A stretch of DNA of 64,000 nucleotides from Streptococcus infantis (GTDB lineage Bacteria > Bacillota > Bacilli > Lactobacillales > Streptococcaceae), in assembly GCF_019929575.1 (NCBI RefSeq), contig NZ_JAHZPU010000006.1, positions 1 through 64,000 of the forward strand, read 5' to 3'. Position numbers and translations under genes: made by a program. How positions within the stretch are numbered: position 1 is the stretch's first letter; each line of letters opens with the position of its first letter. Under the pieces are notes generated by a model. That model did no database searches. It was given only the letters and a program-made list of their open reading frames with translations, and was not told where the DNA came from. Below are positions 7,454 through 16,059 of the stretch, one piece after another.

Positions 7454-7850
7454 GGCTTTTACCATGTTAGAAAGCCTATTGGTTTTAGGGATGGCTAGTA
7501 TGTTAGCCTTGGGCTTATCAGGTTCGATTCAGTCGACTTTTGCGGCTGTGGAAGAACAGATTTTCTTTATGGAGTTTGAGGAACTTTATCGGGAAACCCA
7601 GAAGCGAAGTCTGGTTAGTCAACAAAAGATGAACTTGATGTTAGAAGAGAGAAGTATTGGCAATGGCTATCAGAAATTAGCGATTCCGAAAGGAATTCAA
7701 TTACAGTCTAATCAGTCAATCACCTTTGACAAGGCTGGTGGGAATTCGTCTCTGGCGAGCGTGAGATTTCAAACAAGGAAAGAAGTGGTTCGCTACCAAC
7801 TATATCTAGGAAATGGAAAGATTAAACGTATTCAAGAAGCAAAAAATTAA
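7413..7850 (+). CDS. comGD: Minor competence pseudopilin ComGD
   Basis: ComGD is a minor pseudopilin of the competence pilus. The prepilin motif IRAFTMLESLLVLG lies close to the N-terminus and is followed by a membrane helix. The start at 7413 lies inside comGC and gives a basic leader of normal length; an upstream ATG at 7371 would give an unusually long leader. The product is about 145 residues. The end overlaps comGE. The family varies outside the N-terminal helix, so the name rests on operon order plus the pilin motif. Confidence 0.9.
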   Translation: MMQNKRQVKQLQIRAFTMLESLLVLGMASMLALGLSGSIQSTFAAVEEQIFFMEFEELYRETQKRSLVSQQKMNLMLEERSIGNGYQKLAIPKGIQLQSNQSITFDKAGGNSSLASVRFQTRKEVVRYQLYLGNGKIKRIQEAKN

Positions 7851-8115
7851 GGCAGTTATTCTACTGGAGGCAGTGATTTCACTCGCTATTTTTGCCAGTA
7901 TTGCAACCCTCTTGCTAGGGCAGATTCAAGAAAGTAGACGACAGGAAGCAAGACTCATGGAACAGGAGGAAGTTTTGCGAGTGGCTCGAATGGCATTGCA
8001 GACTGGGCAAAAGCAGTTGACTGTCAATGGGCTTACGGTTAATGTTGTCTCGAATGAGCGAGGTTTGGAGGTGTATCATGAGACTGAAAAATTACTGGCG
8101 ATTGAGGAAAAGTAA
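7813..8115 (+). CDS. comGE: Minor competence pseudopilin ComGE
   Basis: ComGE is a 100-residue minor pseudopilin. A basic leader ([14 protein letters not shown]) precedes [20 protein letters not shown], in which the expected Glu at +5 of the pilin helix is present. It overlaps both neighbours. Its role, probably in pilus initiation or tip structure, comes from the family and operon position. Confidence 0.9.
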   Translation: MERLNVFKKQKIKAVILLEAVISLAIFASIATLLLGQIQESRRQEARLMEQEEVLRVARMALQTGQKQLTVNGLTVNVVSNERGLEVYHETEKLLAIEEK

Positions 8116-8539
8116 AGCTAGAGCTTTTACACTTTTAGAATCCCTGGTTGCCCTTATTGTGATTAGTGGTAGTTTGCTCCTCTTTCAAGCTATGAGTCAA
8201 CTCTTGGTATCAGAAGTTCGCTACCAGAAAAGTCATGAGCAAAAAGAATGGCTCATATTTATGGATCAGCTGGAAGCAGAGCTGAATCGAGCCCAGTTTG
8301 AAAAAGTGGAGAATGATAGACTTTACCTCAAACAGGATGGGAACCCCATTTCCATGGGAAAATCAAAGTCAGATGATTTTCGGAAAACAGATGCTAGTGG
8401 ACGTGGCTATCAACCCATGGTCTACGGTCTGAAATCAGCACATATTTACCAAAAAGGGCAAAATGTTCATTTCAATTTTCAGTTTGAAAAGGGACTAGAG
8501 AGGGAGTTTATCTATCGTGTGGAAAAAGAAAAAAGTTAG
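8078..8539 (+). CDS. comGF: Minor competence pseudopilin ComGF
   Basis: ComGF is a minor pseudopilin of about 153 residues. The prepilin motif is [19 protein letters not shown], with Glu at +5 and a hydrophobic helix, followed by a beta-rich soluble domain typical of ComGF. The start at 8078 has GGAGGT six bases upstream; an ATG 51 bases earlier lacks one. It overlaps comGE by 38 bases and comGG by 23 bases. Confidence 0.9.
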   Translation: MRLKNYWRLRKSKARAFTLLESLVALIVISGSLLLFQAMSQLLVSEVRYQKSHEQKEWLIFMDQLEAELNRAQFEKVENDRLYLKQDGNPISMGKSKSDDFRKTDASGRGYQPMVYGLKSAHIYQKGQNVHFNFQFEKGLEREFIYRVEKEKS

Positions 8540-8954
8540 GGCTGGAGTTCTCCTTTACGCTGTCACTATTGCTGGAATTTTTAGTCTCTTGTTGCAGTTT
8601 TATCTGAATCGGCAAGTAGCCCATCATCAGGATTATGCCTTAAATAAAGAGAAGCTTGTGGCTTATGCGATGGCAAAGAGAACCTATGAAAGAGCTAGTT
8701 CTGAGAGTGGTCAGCAGTCATTTGATCTAGGGAAGGCAACTTATAGTAATGACCAAAAGGGATTTACAGCGATTGTTGACACTGGGAAAAATCAATTTGA
8801 ATTTCGTTTTCCACCTTTGAAAAAGACTGACGACAAGACGGAGAAAACAGAAAAAAAGTCAAAAGAAGAAAGCGAGAAGAAAAAAGAAGAACAGGTAAAA
8901 AATGAGATTACCGAGACATCTAAAGTTGCTCCTTCTAAGAATGATAAGACATAG
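8517..8954 (+). CDS. comGG: Minor competence pseudopilin ComGG
   Basis: ComGG is the last minor pseudopilin of the operon. The 145-residue protein has a basic N-terminus ([13 protein letters not shown] start), one membrane helix ([20 protein letters not shown]) and a soluble domain. It lacks the canonical Glu at +5, as ComGG often does. Its C-terminal 40 residues are a low-complexity Lys/Glu tail ([20 protein letters not shown]), which looks disordered. No terminator is obvious directly after it. The methyltransferase and acetate-kinase genes that I expect next in pneumococcus are absent here. Confidence 0.85.
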   Translation: MWKKKKVRAGVLLYAVTIAGIFSLLLQFYLNRQVAHHQDYALNKEKLVAYAMAKRTYERASSESGQQSFDLGKATYSNDQKGFTAIVDTGKNQFEFRFPPLKKTDDKTEKTEKKSKEESEKKKEEQVKNEITETSKVAPSKNDKT

Positions 8955-9063
8955 ATTATCAGATTTGTAGAATCTAGTTTAAGTGGTGATGTTGGACTCA
9001 GTGGGTTAGGACGAGGTTTTTGCTTGAAATCATGCTATAATAGATACATATGGAGGACGGAAA

Positions 9064-9756
9064 ATGGCAAGTGTAAAATTGTATCTAGTGCGTCATGGGA
9101 AAACAATGTTTAACACGATTGGGCGTGCTCAAGGTTGGAGTGATACTCCCTTAACAGCTGAAGGTGAGCGAGGCATTCATGAATTGGGAATTGGTTTGCG
9201 TGAGTCAGGCTTAACCTTCGAGCGTGCTTATTCGAGTGACTCAGGACGTACCATCCAGACTATGGGAATTATCCTTGAGGAACTAGGTTTGACAGGACAA
9301 ATTCCTTATCGTATGGATAAGCGAATCCGTGAGTGGTGCTTTGGTAGCTTTGATGGTGCTTATGATGGGGACCTATTTATGGGCATCATTCCTCGTATTT
9401 TTAATGTTGATCATGTGCATCGTTTGTCCTATGCGGAGCTAGCTGAAGGATTGGTAGAAGTGGATACAGCAGGCTGGGCTGAAGGATGGGAAAAATTAAG
9501 TGGTCGTATTTGGGAAGGCTTTGAGGCCATCGCCAAGGAAATGGAAGCTAATGGGGGAGGGAATGCCCTCGTAGTCAGCCATGGAATGACAATTGGAACC
9601 ATTGTTTATTTAATTAACGGAATGCACCCACATGGTCTTGATAATGGGAGTGTTACAATCCTCGAGTACCAAGATGGTCAGTTCTCGGTCCAGATTGTTG
9701 GGGATCGTAGCTATCGTGAAATTGGTCGGGCTAAAATGGAAGAATCAGGTCAATAA
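9064..9756 (+). CDS. Histidine phosphatase (phosphoglycerate-mutase-like)
   Basis: This 230-residue cytoplasmic enzyme belongs to the histidine phosphatase superfamily. The phosphohistidine motif is LVRHGKTMFN near the N-terminus, the second arginine lies in SDSGRTIQT, the acidic residue in REWCFGSFDG, and the second histidine in VVSHGMTIGT. GGAGG lies upstream and a TATAAT about 25 bases before the start. The substrate is not evident; members act on phosphoglycerate, sugar phosphates or nucleotides. It is monocistronic. Confidence 0.85.
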   Translation: MASVKLYLVRHGKTMFNTIGRAQGWSDTPLTAEGERGIHELGIGLRESGLTFERAYSSDSGRTIQTMGIILEELGLTGQIPYRMDKRIREWCFGSFDGAYDGDLFMGIIPRIFNVDHVHRLSYAELAEGLVEVDTAGWAEGWEKLSGRIWEGFEAIAKEMEANGGGNALVVSHGMTIGTIVYLINGMHPHGLDNGSVTILEYQDGQFSVQIVGDRSYREIGRAKMEESGQ

Positions 9757-9846
9757 AGCATTCCTTTAAGTTGCATAACATTTTTATCGAAAAATAGACA
9801 GAGAGGCTACTGTCATCTTGGTGCTTGCTTGTATGAGTTGAGTGCT

Positions 9847-9875
9847 TTGACAATAGCTTTCTTTTTTGTTAGAAT
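9847..9875 (+). promoter_or_regulatory. patA promoter
   Basis: TTGACA (9847-9852) and TAGAAT (9870-9875) are exactly 17 bp apart. Predicted initiation near 9882 leaves a leader of about 70 bases before patA. Confidence 0.8.
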
Positions 9876-9897
9876 AGCATCAACATGAAAGCATAAG

Positions 9898-9927
9898 AAG
9901 GGACTGACTGAGCTGTCGTTCCCTTTT
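9898..9927 (+). terminator. Attenuator hairpin in the patA leader
   Basis: AAGGGA (9898-9903) pairs with TCCCTT (9920-9925), with an inner GAC/GTC stem, and TT follows. In pneumococcus a terminator-like hairpin upstream of patA limits patAB expression, and its disruption raises fluoroquinolone efflux. This hairpin has the same position. The T-run is short, so termination here should be partial. Confidence 0.65.
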
Positions 9928-9949
9928 GTCTATCTTATAAGGGGGAAAT

Positions 9950-11656
9950 ATGCTGTTTCAGAAAATAAAAGCCTATAAATGGCAGGCGCTAGCGTCCTTG
10001 ATCATGACAGGTCTCATGGTTACTAGTTCACTCCTGCAACCACGTTATTTGCAGGAGGTTTTAGAGGCTCTGCTAACAGGTGATCATGAAGCTATTTATA
10101 CTATCGGTTTTTGGTTAATTCTTGTTGCCTTGATTGGTTTGGTCGCAGGTGGAATCAATGTTGTGTTAGCAGCTTACATTGCTCAAGGAGTTTCGTCTGA
10201 CTTACGCGAAGATGCCTTTCGTAAGATTCAAACTTTTTCATATGCTAATATTGAGAAGTTTAATGCAGGGAACCTTGTCGTTCGTATGACCAACGATATC
10301 AACCAGATTCAAAACGTCGTTATGATGACCTTCCAAATTCTCTTTCGACTACCACTTTTGTTTATCGGTTCCTTTATTCTAGCAGTTGTCACCCTACCTT
10401 CACTGTGGTGGGTGCTAGTTCTTATGGTCGTTCTGATTGTTGCCATAATGGGTTTTATGATGGGAGTTGTGGGACCACGCTTTGCAAAATTCCAGACCTT
10501 ACTAGAGCGTATCAATGCCATTGCTAAAGAAAATTTGCGTGGTGTGCGCGTGGTTAAGTCTTTTGTCCGAGAAAAAGATCAGTTTGATAAATTTACGCAG
10601 GTGTCAGATGAATTGTTGGGAGAAAACCTTTATATCGGTTATGCCTTTTCTGTTATGCAACCTGCAATGATGTTGATTTCTTACGGGGCTGTTTTTCTCT
10701 CAATCTGGCTTGTAGCCGGTATGGCAGAGTCAGATCCATCAGTTGTTGGAACCATTGCTTCCTTTGTAAACTACCTGAGTCAGATTATCTTTACCATCGT
10801 CATGGTTGGATTTTTGGGGAATTCAGTCACTCGTGCCATGATTTCCCTCCGTCGTATTCGTGAAATCCTTGATACAGAACCAGCTATGACTTTCAATGAT
10901 GTGGAAGATGAAGTTTTAGAAGGAAGTCTCAGCTTTGAACATGTAACCTTCACCTATCCAAATGATGAGGAGCCTATCCTAAAAGATGTTTCCTTTGATA
11001 TCGCACCTGGCGAGATGGTTGGGGTTGTCGGAGCAACCGGTGCAGGGAAATCCACCTTGGCTCAGTTGATTCCAAGACTGTTTGATCCCCAACAAGGTTC
11101 TATCAAAATTGGTGGAAAGGATATTCGTACAGTTAGCGAAGGGACGCTTCGCAAGACAGTTTCTATCGTTTTACAAAGAGCTATTCTTTTTAGTGGAACC
11201 ATCGCAGATAATCTCAGACAAGGAAAAGGTGATGCAACTGTTTCCGAAATGGAACGTGCAGCTAGCATTGCCCAAGCTAGTGAATTTATTAGCCGCATGG
11301 ACTTGGCCTTTGAAAGTCCGGTTGAAGAACGTGGGACCAACTTTTCTGGTGGACAAAAACAAAGAATGTCCATTGCGCGAGGGATTGTCAGCAATCCTAA
11401 AATCTTGATATTTGATGATTCAACTTCGGCACTAGATGCTAAGTCAGAACGCTTGGTTCAAGAAGCTCTCAACAAGGATTTGAAGGGAACAACCACCATT
11501 ATTATTGCGCAAAAGATTAGCTCTGTTGTGCATGCGGATAAAATTTTAGTGCTTGACCAAGGTCGCTTGATTGGTCAAGGCAAACATGCTGACTTGGTTG
11601 CATCAAACCCAGTTTATCGTGAAATTTACGAGACGCAAAAAGGAAAGGAGGAGTAG
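9950..11656 (+). CDS. patA: ABC multidrug exporter subunit PatA
   Basis: PatA forms a heterodimeric ABC exporter with PatB, linked in pneumococcus to efflux of fluoroquinolones and dyes. The 568-residue protein has an N-terminal six-helix transmembrane domain and a C-terminal ATPase domain with Walker A GATGAGKST (about residue 362), signature FSGGQKQRMS and Walker B ILIFDDSTSALD. The catalytic Glu after Walker B is replaced by Asp, so this subunit's own ATP site is degenerate. AAGGGGG lies upstream of the start. It is followed one base later by patB, clearly one transcript. Confidence 0.92.
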   Translation: MLFQKIKAYKWQALASLIMTGLMVTSSLLQPRYLQEVLEALLTGDHEAIYTIGFWLILVALIGLVAGGINVVLAAYIAQGVSSDLREDAFRKIQTFSYANIEKFNAGNLVVRMTNDINQIQNVVMMTFQILFRLPLLFIGSFILAVVTLPSLWWVLVLMVVLIVAIMGFMMGVVGPRFAKFQTLLERINAIAKENLRGVRVVKSFVREKDQFDKFTQVSDELLGENLYIGYAFSVMQPAMMLISYGAVFLSIWLVAGMAESDPSVVGTIASFVNYLSQIIFTIVMVGFLGNSVTRAMISLRRIREILDTEPAMTFNDVEDEVLEGSLSFEHVTFTYPNDEEPILKDVSFDIAPGEMVGVVGATGAGKSTLAQLIPRLFDPQQGSIKIGGKDIRTVSEGTLRKTVSIVLQRAILFSGTIADNLRQGKGDATVSEMERAASIAQASEFISRMDLAFESPVEERGTNFSGGQKQRMSIARGIVSNPKILIFDDSTSALDAKSERLVQEALNKDLKGTTTIIIAQKISSVVHADKILVLDQGRLIGQGKHADLVASNPVYREIYETQKGKEE

Positions 11657-11657
11657 G

Positions 11658-13424
11658 ATGAAGACATTTGAATTCTTTTGGAACTATTTTAAAGTTTATA
11701 AGATATCCTTTGTCGTTGTTATTGCTATGATTATCATTGCAACGATTGCACAAGCCCTCTTTCCAGTATTTGCAGGTCAAACAGTCACAGAACTGGCTAA
11801 TTTGGTTATAGCTTATCAAAATGGAAATCCTGATATGGTTTGGCAAAGTCTATTAGGACTCTTGATTAATCTTGCCTATATTTTGATTGTGCTCGTGGTG
11901 TCGAGTCTTATCTATATGGTTTTGATGAGCCGTATTATTGCCGAATCGACAAATGAGATGCGTAAGGGCCTTTTTGGCAAGCTTTCTCGCTTGACTGTTT
12001 CCTTCTTTGACCGCAATCAAGATGGGGATATCCTGTCACGTTTTACCAGTGATTTAGATAATATTCTCCAAGCTTTCAACGAAAGTTTAGTGTCTGTCAT
12101 GACAAATATTGCCCTTTATATTGGTTTGCTGATTGTTATGTTTGCTAAAAATGTCACTCTTGCTTTGATTACAATTGCTAGCACTCCGATAGCGGTTATC
12201 ATGTTGGTAGTCATTTTGAAATTGGCAAGAAAATATACCAACCTTCAGCAAAAAGAGGTTGGGAAGCTTAATGCTTATATGGATGAAAGTATTTCAGGTC
12301 AGAAGGCTATTATCGTTCAGGGTATTCAAGATGATGTAATCGCAGGTTTTGTCGAGCAAAATGAACGAGTTCGAAAGGCCACTTTCAAGGGAAGAATGTT
12401 TTCAGGAATTCTCTTTCCTGTCATGAACGGAATGAGTTTGGTCAATACTGCGGTAGTTATTTTTGTAGGTTCAGCTGTATTGCTGAATGATCAGAATATG
12501 GAGACAGCAACTGCTCTGGGCTTGATTGTTATGTTTACTCAGTTCTCTCAACAGTATTACCAGCCCATTATCCAATTGGCAGCTAGTTGGGGAAGCTTGC
12601 AACTTGCCTTTACAGGTGCGGACCGCATTCAAGAAATGTTTGATGCCGAAGAAGAAGTCCGCCCTCAAAATGCTCCTGTCTTTAACGAATTAAAAGAAGG
12701 TGTGGAGATTCGTAACGTGGACTTCTCCTACCTACCAGGGAAACCGATTCTGAAAGATGTCAGCATTTCTGCTCCAAAAGGGAAGATGATTGCGGTTGTT
12801 GGTCCGACAGGATCAGGGAAAACCACCATTATGAACTTGATCAATCGTTTTTACGATGTAGATACTGGCAGCATTACTTTTGATGGGAAAGATATTCGCG
12901 AGTTTGATTTAGATAGTTTGCGGAGTAAGGTGGGAATTGTTTTGCAAGATTCTGTTTTATTTAGCGGAACCATTCGAGACAACATTCGTTTCGGTGTACC
13001 AGATGCCAGTCAGGAAATGGTTGAAGCAGCTGCTAAAGCTACACATATCCATGAGTATATCGAAAGTCTGCCAGATAAGTATGATACTTTGATTAATGAT
13101 GACCAGAGCGTCTTCTCAACCGGTCAGAAGCAGTTGATTTCCATCGCTCGTACCTTGATGACGGATCCCCAGGTCTTAATCTTGGATGAGGCAACATCAA
13201 ACGTGGATACTGTAACAGAAAGCAAGATTCAAAATGCCATGGAAGCTATTGTGGCAGGAAGAACTAGTTTTGTGATTGCTCATCGTTTGAAAACCATTCT
13301 CAATGCCGATCAGATTATTGTCCTTAAGGATGGTCAAGTTATTGAACAAGGAAACCATCACGAATTACTCAAGCTTGGAGGCTTTTACTCCGAACTTTAC
13401 CACAATCAATTTGTCTTTGAATAA
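11658..13424 (+). CDS. patB: ABC multidrug exporter subunit PatB
   Basis: PatB is the second half of the PatAB exporter, 588 residues, the length that I remember for pneumococcal PatB. It has six predicted membrane helices, Walker A GPTGSGKTT (about residue 383) and a canonical Walker B with catalytic Glu (VLILDEATSNVD). Its signature FSTGQKQLIS deviates from LSGGQ. PatB Walker motifs plus the PatA signature would thus form the active ATP site, and the reverse pair the inactive one. The start at 11658 has AGGAGG upstream. A strong terminator follows at 13426. Confidence 0.92.
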   Translation: MKTFEFFWNYFKVYKISFVVVIAMIIIATIAQALFPVFAGQTVTELANLVIAYQNGNPDMVWQSLLGLLINLAYILIVLVVSSLIYMVLMSRIIAESTNEMRKGLFGKLSRLTVSFFDRNQDGDILSRFTSDLDNILQAFNESLVSVMTNIALYIGLLIVMFAKNVTLALITIASTPIAVIMLVVILKLARKYTNLQQKEVGKLNAYMDESISGQKAIIVQGIQDDVIAGFVEQNERVRKATFKGRMFSGILFPVMNGMSLVNTAVVIFVGSAVLLNDQNMETATALGLIVMFTQFSQQYYQPIIQLAASWGSLQLAFTGADRIQEMFDAEEEVRPQNAPVFNELKEGVEIRNVDFSYLPGKPILKDVSISAPKGKMIAVVGPTGSGKTTIMNLINRFYDVDTGSITFDGKDIREFDLDSLRSKVGIVLQDSVLFSGTIRDNIRFGVPDASQEMVEAAAKATHIHEYIESLPDKYDTLINDDQSVFSTGQKQLISIARTLMTDPQVLILDEATSNVDTVTESKIQNAMEAIVAGRTSFVIAHRLKTILNADQIIVLKDGQVIEQGNHHELLKLGGFYSELYHNQFVFE

Positions 13425-13425
13425 G

Positions 13426-13459
13426 CAAAAAAGTTGTCCTAATTTTGGGCAACTTTTTC
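13426..13459 (+). terminator. patAB terminator
   Basis: AAAAAGTTGTCC pairs with GGGCAACTTTTT, and it lies directly after the patB stop codon. Confidence 0.85.
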
Positions 13460-13462
13460 TGA

Positions 13463-13615
13463 TAATACTCTTCAAAAATCTCTTCAAACCACGTCAGCTT
13501 CGTCTTTGACTATATATGTGACTGACTTCGTCAGTCTTATCTACAACCTCAAAGCAGTGCTTTGAACAACCTACGGCTCGCTTCCTAGTTTGCTCTTTGA
13601 TTTTCATTGAGTATA
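13463..13615 (-). repeat. BOX element
   Basis: The element starts with AATACTCTTCAAAAATCTC and ends with TTTTCATTGAGTATA. Its boxA part contains ACGTCAGCTTCGTC, the complement of the core used by the BOX-A1R primer. The middle hairpin CTCAAAGCAGTGCTTTGA is the boxC-side palindrome. BOX elements are dispersed intergenic repeats of pneumococcus and relatives. A second copy lies at 53871 in the other orientation. Confidence 0.85.
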
Positions 13616-13711
13616 AAAAAAAATTATCACGGACTTAAAAAATACATATTAGACAGGAAGGAGTTGGAGTGATAAGATAGATTTATCAAAGGAAATTGAA
13701 AGGAAAACAGT

Positions 13712-14401
13712 ATGGCAAGAACGGTTGTTGGAGTAGCTGCGAATCTATGTCCTGTAGACGCAGAAGGAAAAAATATTCATTCATCAGTCTCTTGTAAATT
13801 TGCTGAGAGTATTCGCCAGGTTGGTGGACTTCCTTTGGTCATTCCGGTTGGTGATGAGTCGGTGGTCCATGACTATGTAGAAATGATTGATAAACTCATC
13901 TTGACTGGAGGGCAAAATGTTCATCCTCAGTTTTATGGTGAGGAAAAAACAATTGATAGTGACGACTATAATCTTGTTCGCGATGAATTTGAGCTAGCTC
14001 TCCTACAAGAAGCCTTGCGTCAGAATAAGCCAATTTTAGCCATTTGCCGTGGCGTTCAGCTTGTCAACGTCGCCTTTGGTGGGACACTCAATCAGGAGAT
14101 TGAAGGACACTGGCAAGGGCTTCCTTTTGGAACGTCACATTCCATTGAGACAGTTGAAGGAAGTCTTGTGTCGCAATTGTTTGGTAAAACTAGTCAGGTC
14201 AATTCAGTTCACCGTCAGAGTATTAAAGACTTGGCTCCAAATTTTCGCGTAACGGCAGTAGATCCCCGTGACCAAACGATTGAGGCGATCGAATCTATTG
14301 ACGAACACCGTATTATCGGCTTGCAGTGGCATCCAGAGTTTTTGGTCAATGAAGAAGATGGTAATTTAGAATTATTTGAGTATTTATTAAATGAATTATA
14401 A
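13712..14401 (+). CDS. Class I glutamine amidotransferase (gamma-Glu-GABA hydrolase-like)
   Basis: This 229-residue enzyme is a stand-alone class I glutamine amidotransferase of the PuuD type, which hydrolyses gamma-glutamyl amides. The nucleophile lies in ICRGVQLVNVAFGG, the oxyanion strand in DKLILTGGQNVHP, and the catalytic His/Glu pair in LQWHPEFL. GAAAGGAAAA lies upstream of the start. No polyamine genes are nearby, so the substrate is open. A terminator follows directly. Its place next to patAB and pgi matches pneumococcal order. Confidence 0.85.
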   Translation: MARTVVGVAANLCPVDAEGKNIHSSVSCKFAESIRQVGGLPLVIPVGDESVVHDYVEMIDKLILTGGQNVHPQFYGEEKTIDSDDYNLVRDEFELALLQEALRQNKPILAICRGVQLVNVAFGGTLNQEIEGHWQGLPFGTSHSIETVEGSLVSQLFGKTSQVNSVHRQSIKDLAPNFRVTAVDPRDQTIEAIESIDEHRIIGLQWHPEFLVNEEDGNLELFEYLLNEL

Positions 14402-14426
14402 CGACTAGAATCCTAGTCGTTTTTTA
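14400..14426 (+). terminator. Terminator after the amidotransferase gene
   Basis: AACGACTAG pairs with CTAGTCGTT around AATC, and a T-run follows. Confidence 0.9.
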
Positions 14427-14521
14427 TTCGTAGGGTTTGATGCCTCAAGTTTTTTAATTTTGTAAGATTTTACGCAAACGTTTGAATTATGATAAAATTT
14501 GGGAAAATTCAGTATAAAAAC

Positions 14522-14550
14522 TTGATAAAATCCCTGTAAAGCGATATCAT
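14522..14550 (+). promoter_or_regulatory. pgi promoter
   Basis: TTGATA (14522-14527) and TATCAT (14545-14550) are 17 bp apart, 28 bases before the start. Confidence 0.7.
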
Positions 14551-14578
14551 ATAGAAGAAGAAATTTTGGAGGAATACT

Positions 14579-15928
14579 ATGTCACATATTAAATTTGATT
14601 ATTCAAAAGTATTAGACAAATTTGTTGCACCACATGAAGTGGAGTACATGCAAGCACAAGTTACAGCAGCAGACGAATTGATCCGTAAAGGAACTGGTGC
14701 TGGGAGCGACTTCTTGGGTTGGTTGGACCTTCCTGAAAATTACGACCGCGAAGAATTCGACCGCATCTTGAAAGCTGCAGAGCAAATCAAAGCAGACAGC
14801 GATGTCTTGGTTGTGATCGGTATCGGTGGATCTTACCTTGGTGCCAAAGCAGCCATCGACTTCTTGAACCACCACTTTGCAAACTTACAAACAAAAGAAG
14901 AACGCAAAGCACCTCAAATCCTTTACGCTGGGAACTCAATCTCATCTACTTACCTTGCTGACTTGGTAGAGTACGTGGCTGACAAAGACTTCTCAGTAAA
15001 CGTGATTTCTAAATCAGGTACAACAACTGAACCAGCTATTGCTTTCCGCGTCTTCAAAGAACTCTTGGTTAAGAAATACGGTCAAGAAGAAGCCAACAAA
15101 CGTATCTACGCTACAACTGACCGCCAAAAAGGTGCTGTTAAGGTTGAAGCAGATGCCAACGGTTGGGAAACATTCGTGGTTCCAGATGACATCGGTGGAC
15201 GCTTCTCAGTATTGACAGCAGTTGGATTGCTTCCAATCGCTGCGTCAGGTGCAGACATCAAAGCCCTTATGGAAGGTGCTAACGCAGCTCGTAAAGACTA
15301 CACTTCAGATAAGATTGCTGAAAACGAAGCTTACCAATACGCAGCAGTTCGTAACATCCTTTACCGTAAAGGTTATGCAACTGAAATCTTGGTAAACTAC
15401 GAGCCATCCCTTCAATACTTCTCAGAATGGTGGAAACAATTAGCTGGTGAGTCAGAAGGAAAAGACCAAAAAGGAATTTACCCAACTTCAGCTAACTTCT
15501 CAACAGACTTGCACTCATTGGGTCAATTTATTCAAGAAGGAACTCGTATCATGTTTGAAACAGTTGTCCGCGTTGACAAACCTCGTAAGAACGTAATCAT
15601 CCCTACTTTGGAAGAAGACCTTGACGGACTTGGCTACCTTCAAGGAAAAGACGTTGACTTTGTAAACAAAAAAGCAACTGACGGTGTTCTTCTTGCCCAC
15701 ACTGACGGTGACGTACCAAACATGTACGTGACTCTTCCTGAGCAAGATGCCTTCACTCTTGGTTACACAATCTACTTCTTCGAATTGGCCATCGCCCTTT
15801 CAGGTTACTTGAATGCCATCAACCCATTTGACCAACCAGGTGTTGAAGCATACAAACGCAACATGTTTGCCCTTCTTGGTAAACCAGGATTTGAAGAATT
15901 GAGCAAAGAATTGAACGCTCGTCTATAA
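14579..15928 (+). CDS. pgi: Glucose-6-phosphate isomerase
   Basis: Pgi interconverts glucose-6-phosphate and fructose-6-phosphate in glycolysis. The 449-residue length is typical of the shorter Gram-positive enzyme. Visible family segments are [15 protein letters not shown], the SIS-type [11 protein letters not shown], the signature [17 protein letters not shown] and [18 protein letters not shown] near the C-terminus with the catalytic lysine. GGAGG lies upstream of the start. Codon use is strongly optimised compared with neighbours, as expected for a highly expressed gene. It has its own promoter and terminator. Confidence 0.97.
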   Translation: MSHIKFDYSKVLDKFVAPHEVEYMQAQVTAADELIRKGTGAGSDFLGWLDLPENYDREEFDRILKAAEQIKADSDVLVVIGIGGSYLGAKAAIDFLNHHFANLQTKEERKAPQILYAGNSISSTYLADLVEYVADKDFSVNVISKSGTTTEPAIAFRVFKELLVKKYGQEEANKRIYATTDRQKGAVKVEADANGWETFVVPDDIGGRFSVLTAVGLLPIAASGADIKALMEGANAARKDYTSDKIAENEAYQYAAVRNILYRKGYATEILVNYEPSLQYFSEWWKQLAGESEGKDQKGIYPTSANFSTDLHSLGQFIQEGTRIMFETVVRVDKPRKNVIIPTLEEDLDGLGYLQGKDVDFVNKKATDGVLLAHTDGDVPNMYVTLPEQDAFTLGYTIYFFELAIALSGYLNAINPFDQPGVEAYKRNMFALLGKPGFEELSKELNARL

Positions 15929-15939
15929 TAGAGTCAATA

Positions 15940-15964
15940 AAGAGTGGTTTTGCCACTCTTTTTA
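15940..15964 (+). terminator. pgi terminator
   Basis: AAGAGTGG pairs with CCACTCTT around TTTTG, and a T-run follows. Confidence 0.9.
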
Positions 15965-15984
15965 CTATTTCTCGAAAAGAGAAA

Positions 15985-16013
15985 TTGGACTCTGGCACGA
16001 CTTGTGATATAAT
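15985..16013 (+). promoter_or_regulatory. gltX promoter
   Basis: TTGGAC (15985-15990) and TATAAT (16008-16013) are 17 bp apart, 46 bases before the start. Confidence 0.75.
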
Positions 16014-16059
16014 ATAGAGAGCAAAAAGGCAGACGCCTAGAGACTTTATAGGAGAAGAT

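Noticed and set aside
11082-11408. 108-codon plus-strand frame inside patA.
   Set aside because: It overlaps the PatA ATPase domain in another frame and has no independent signals.
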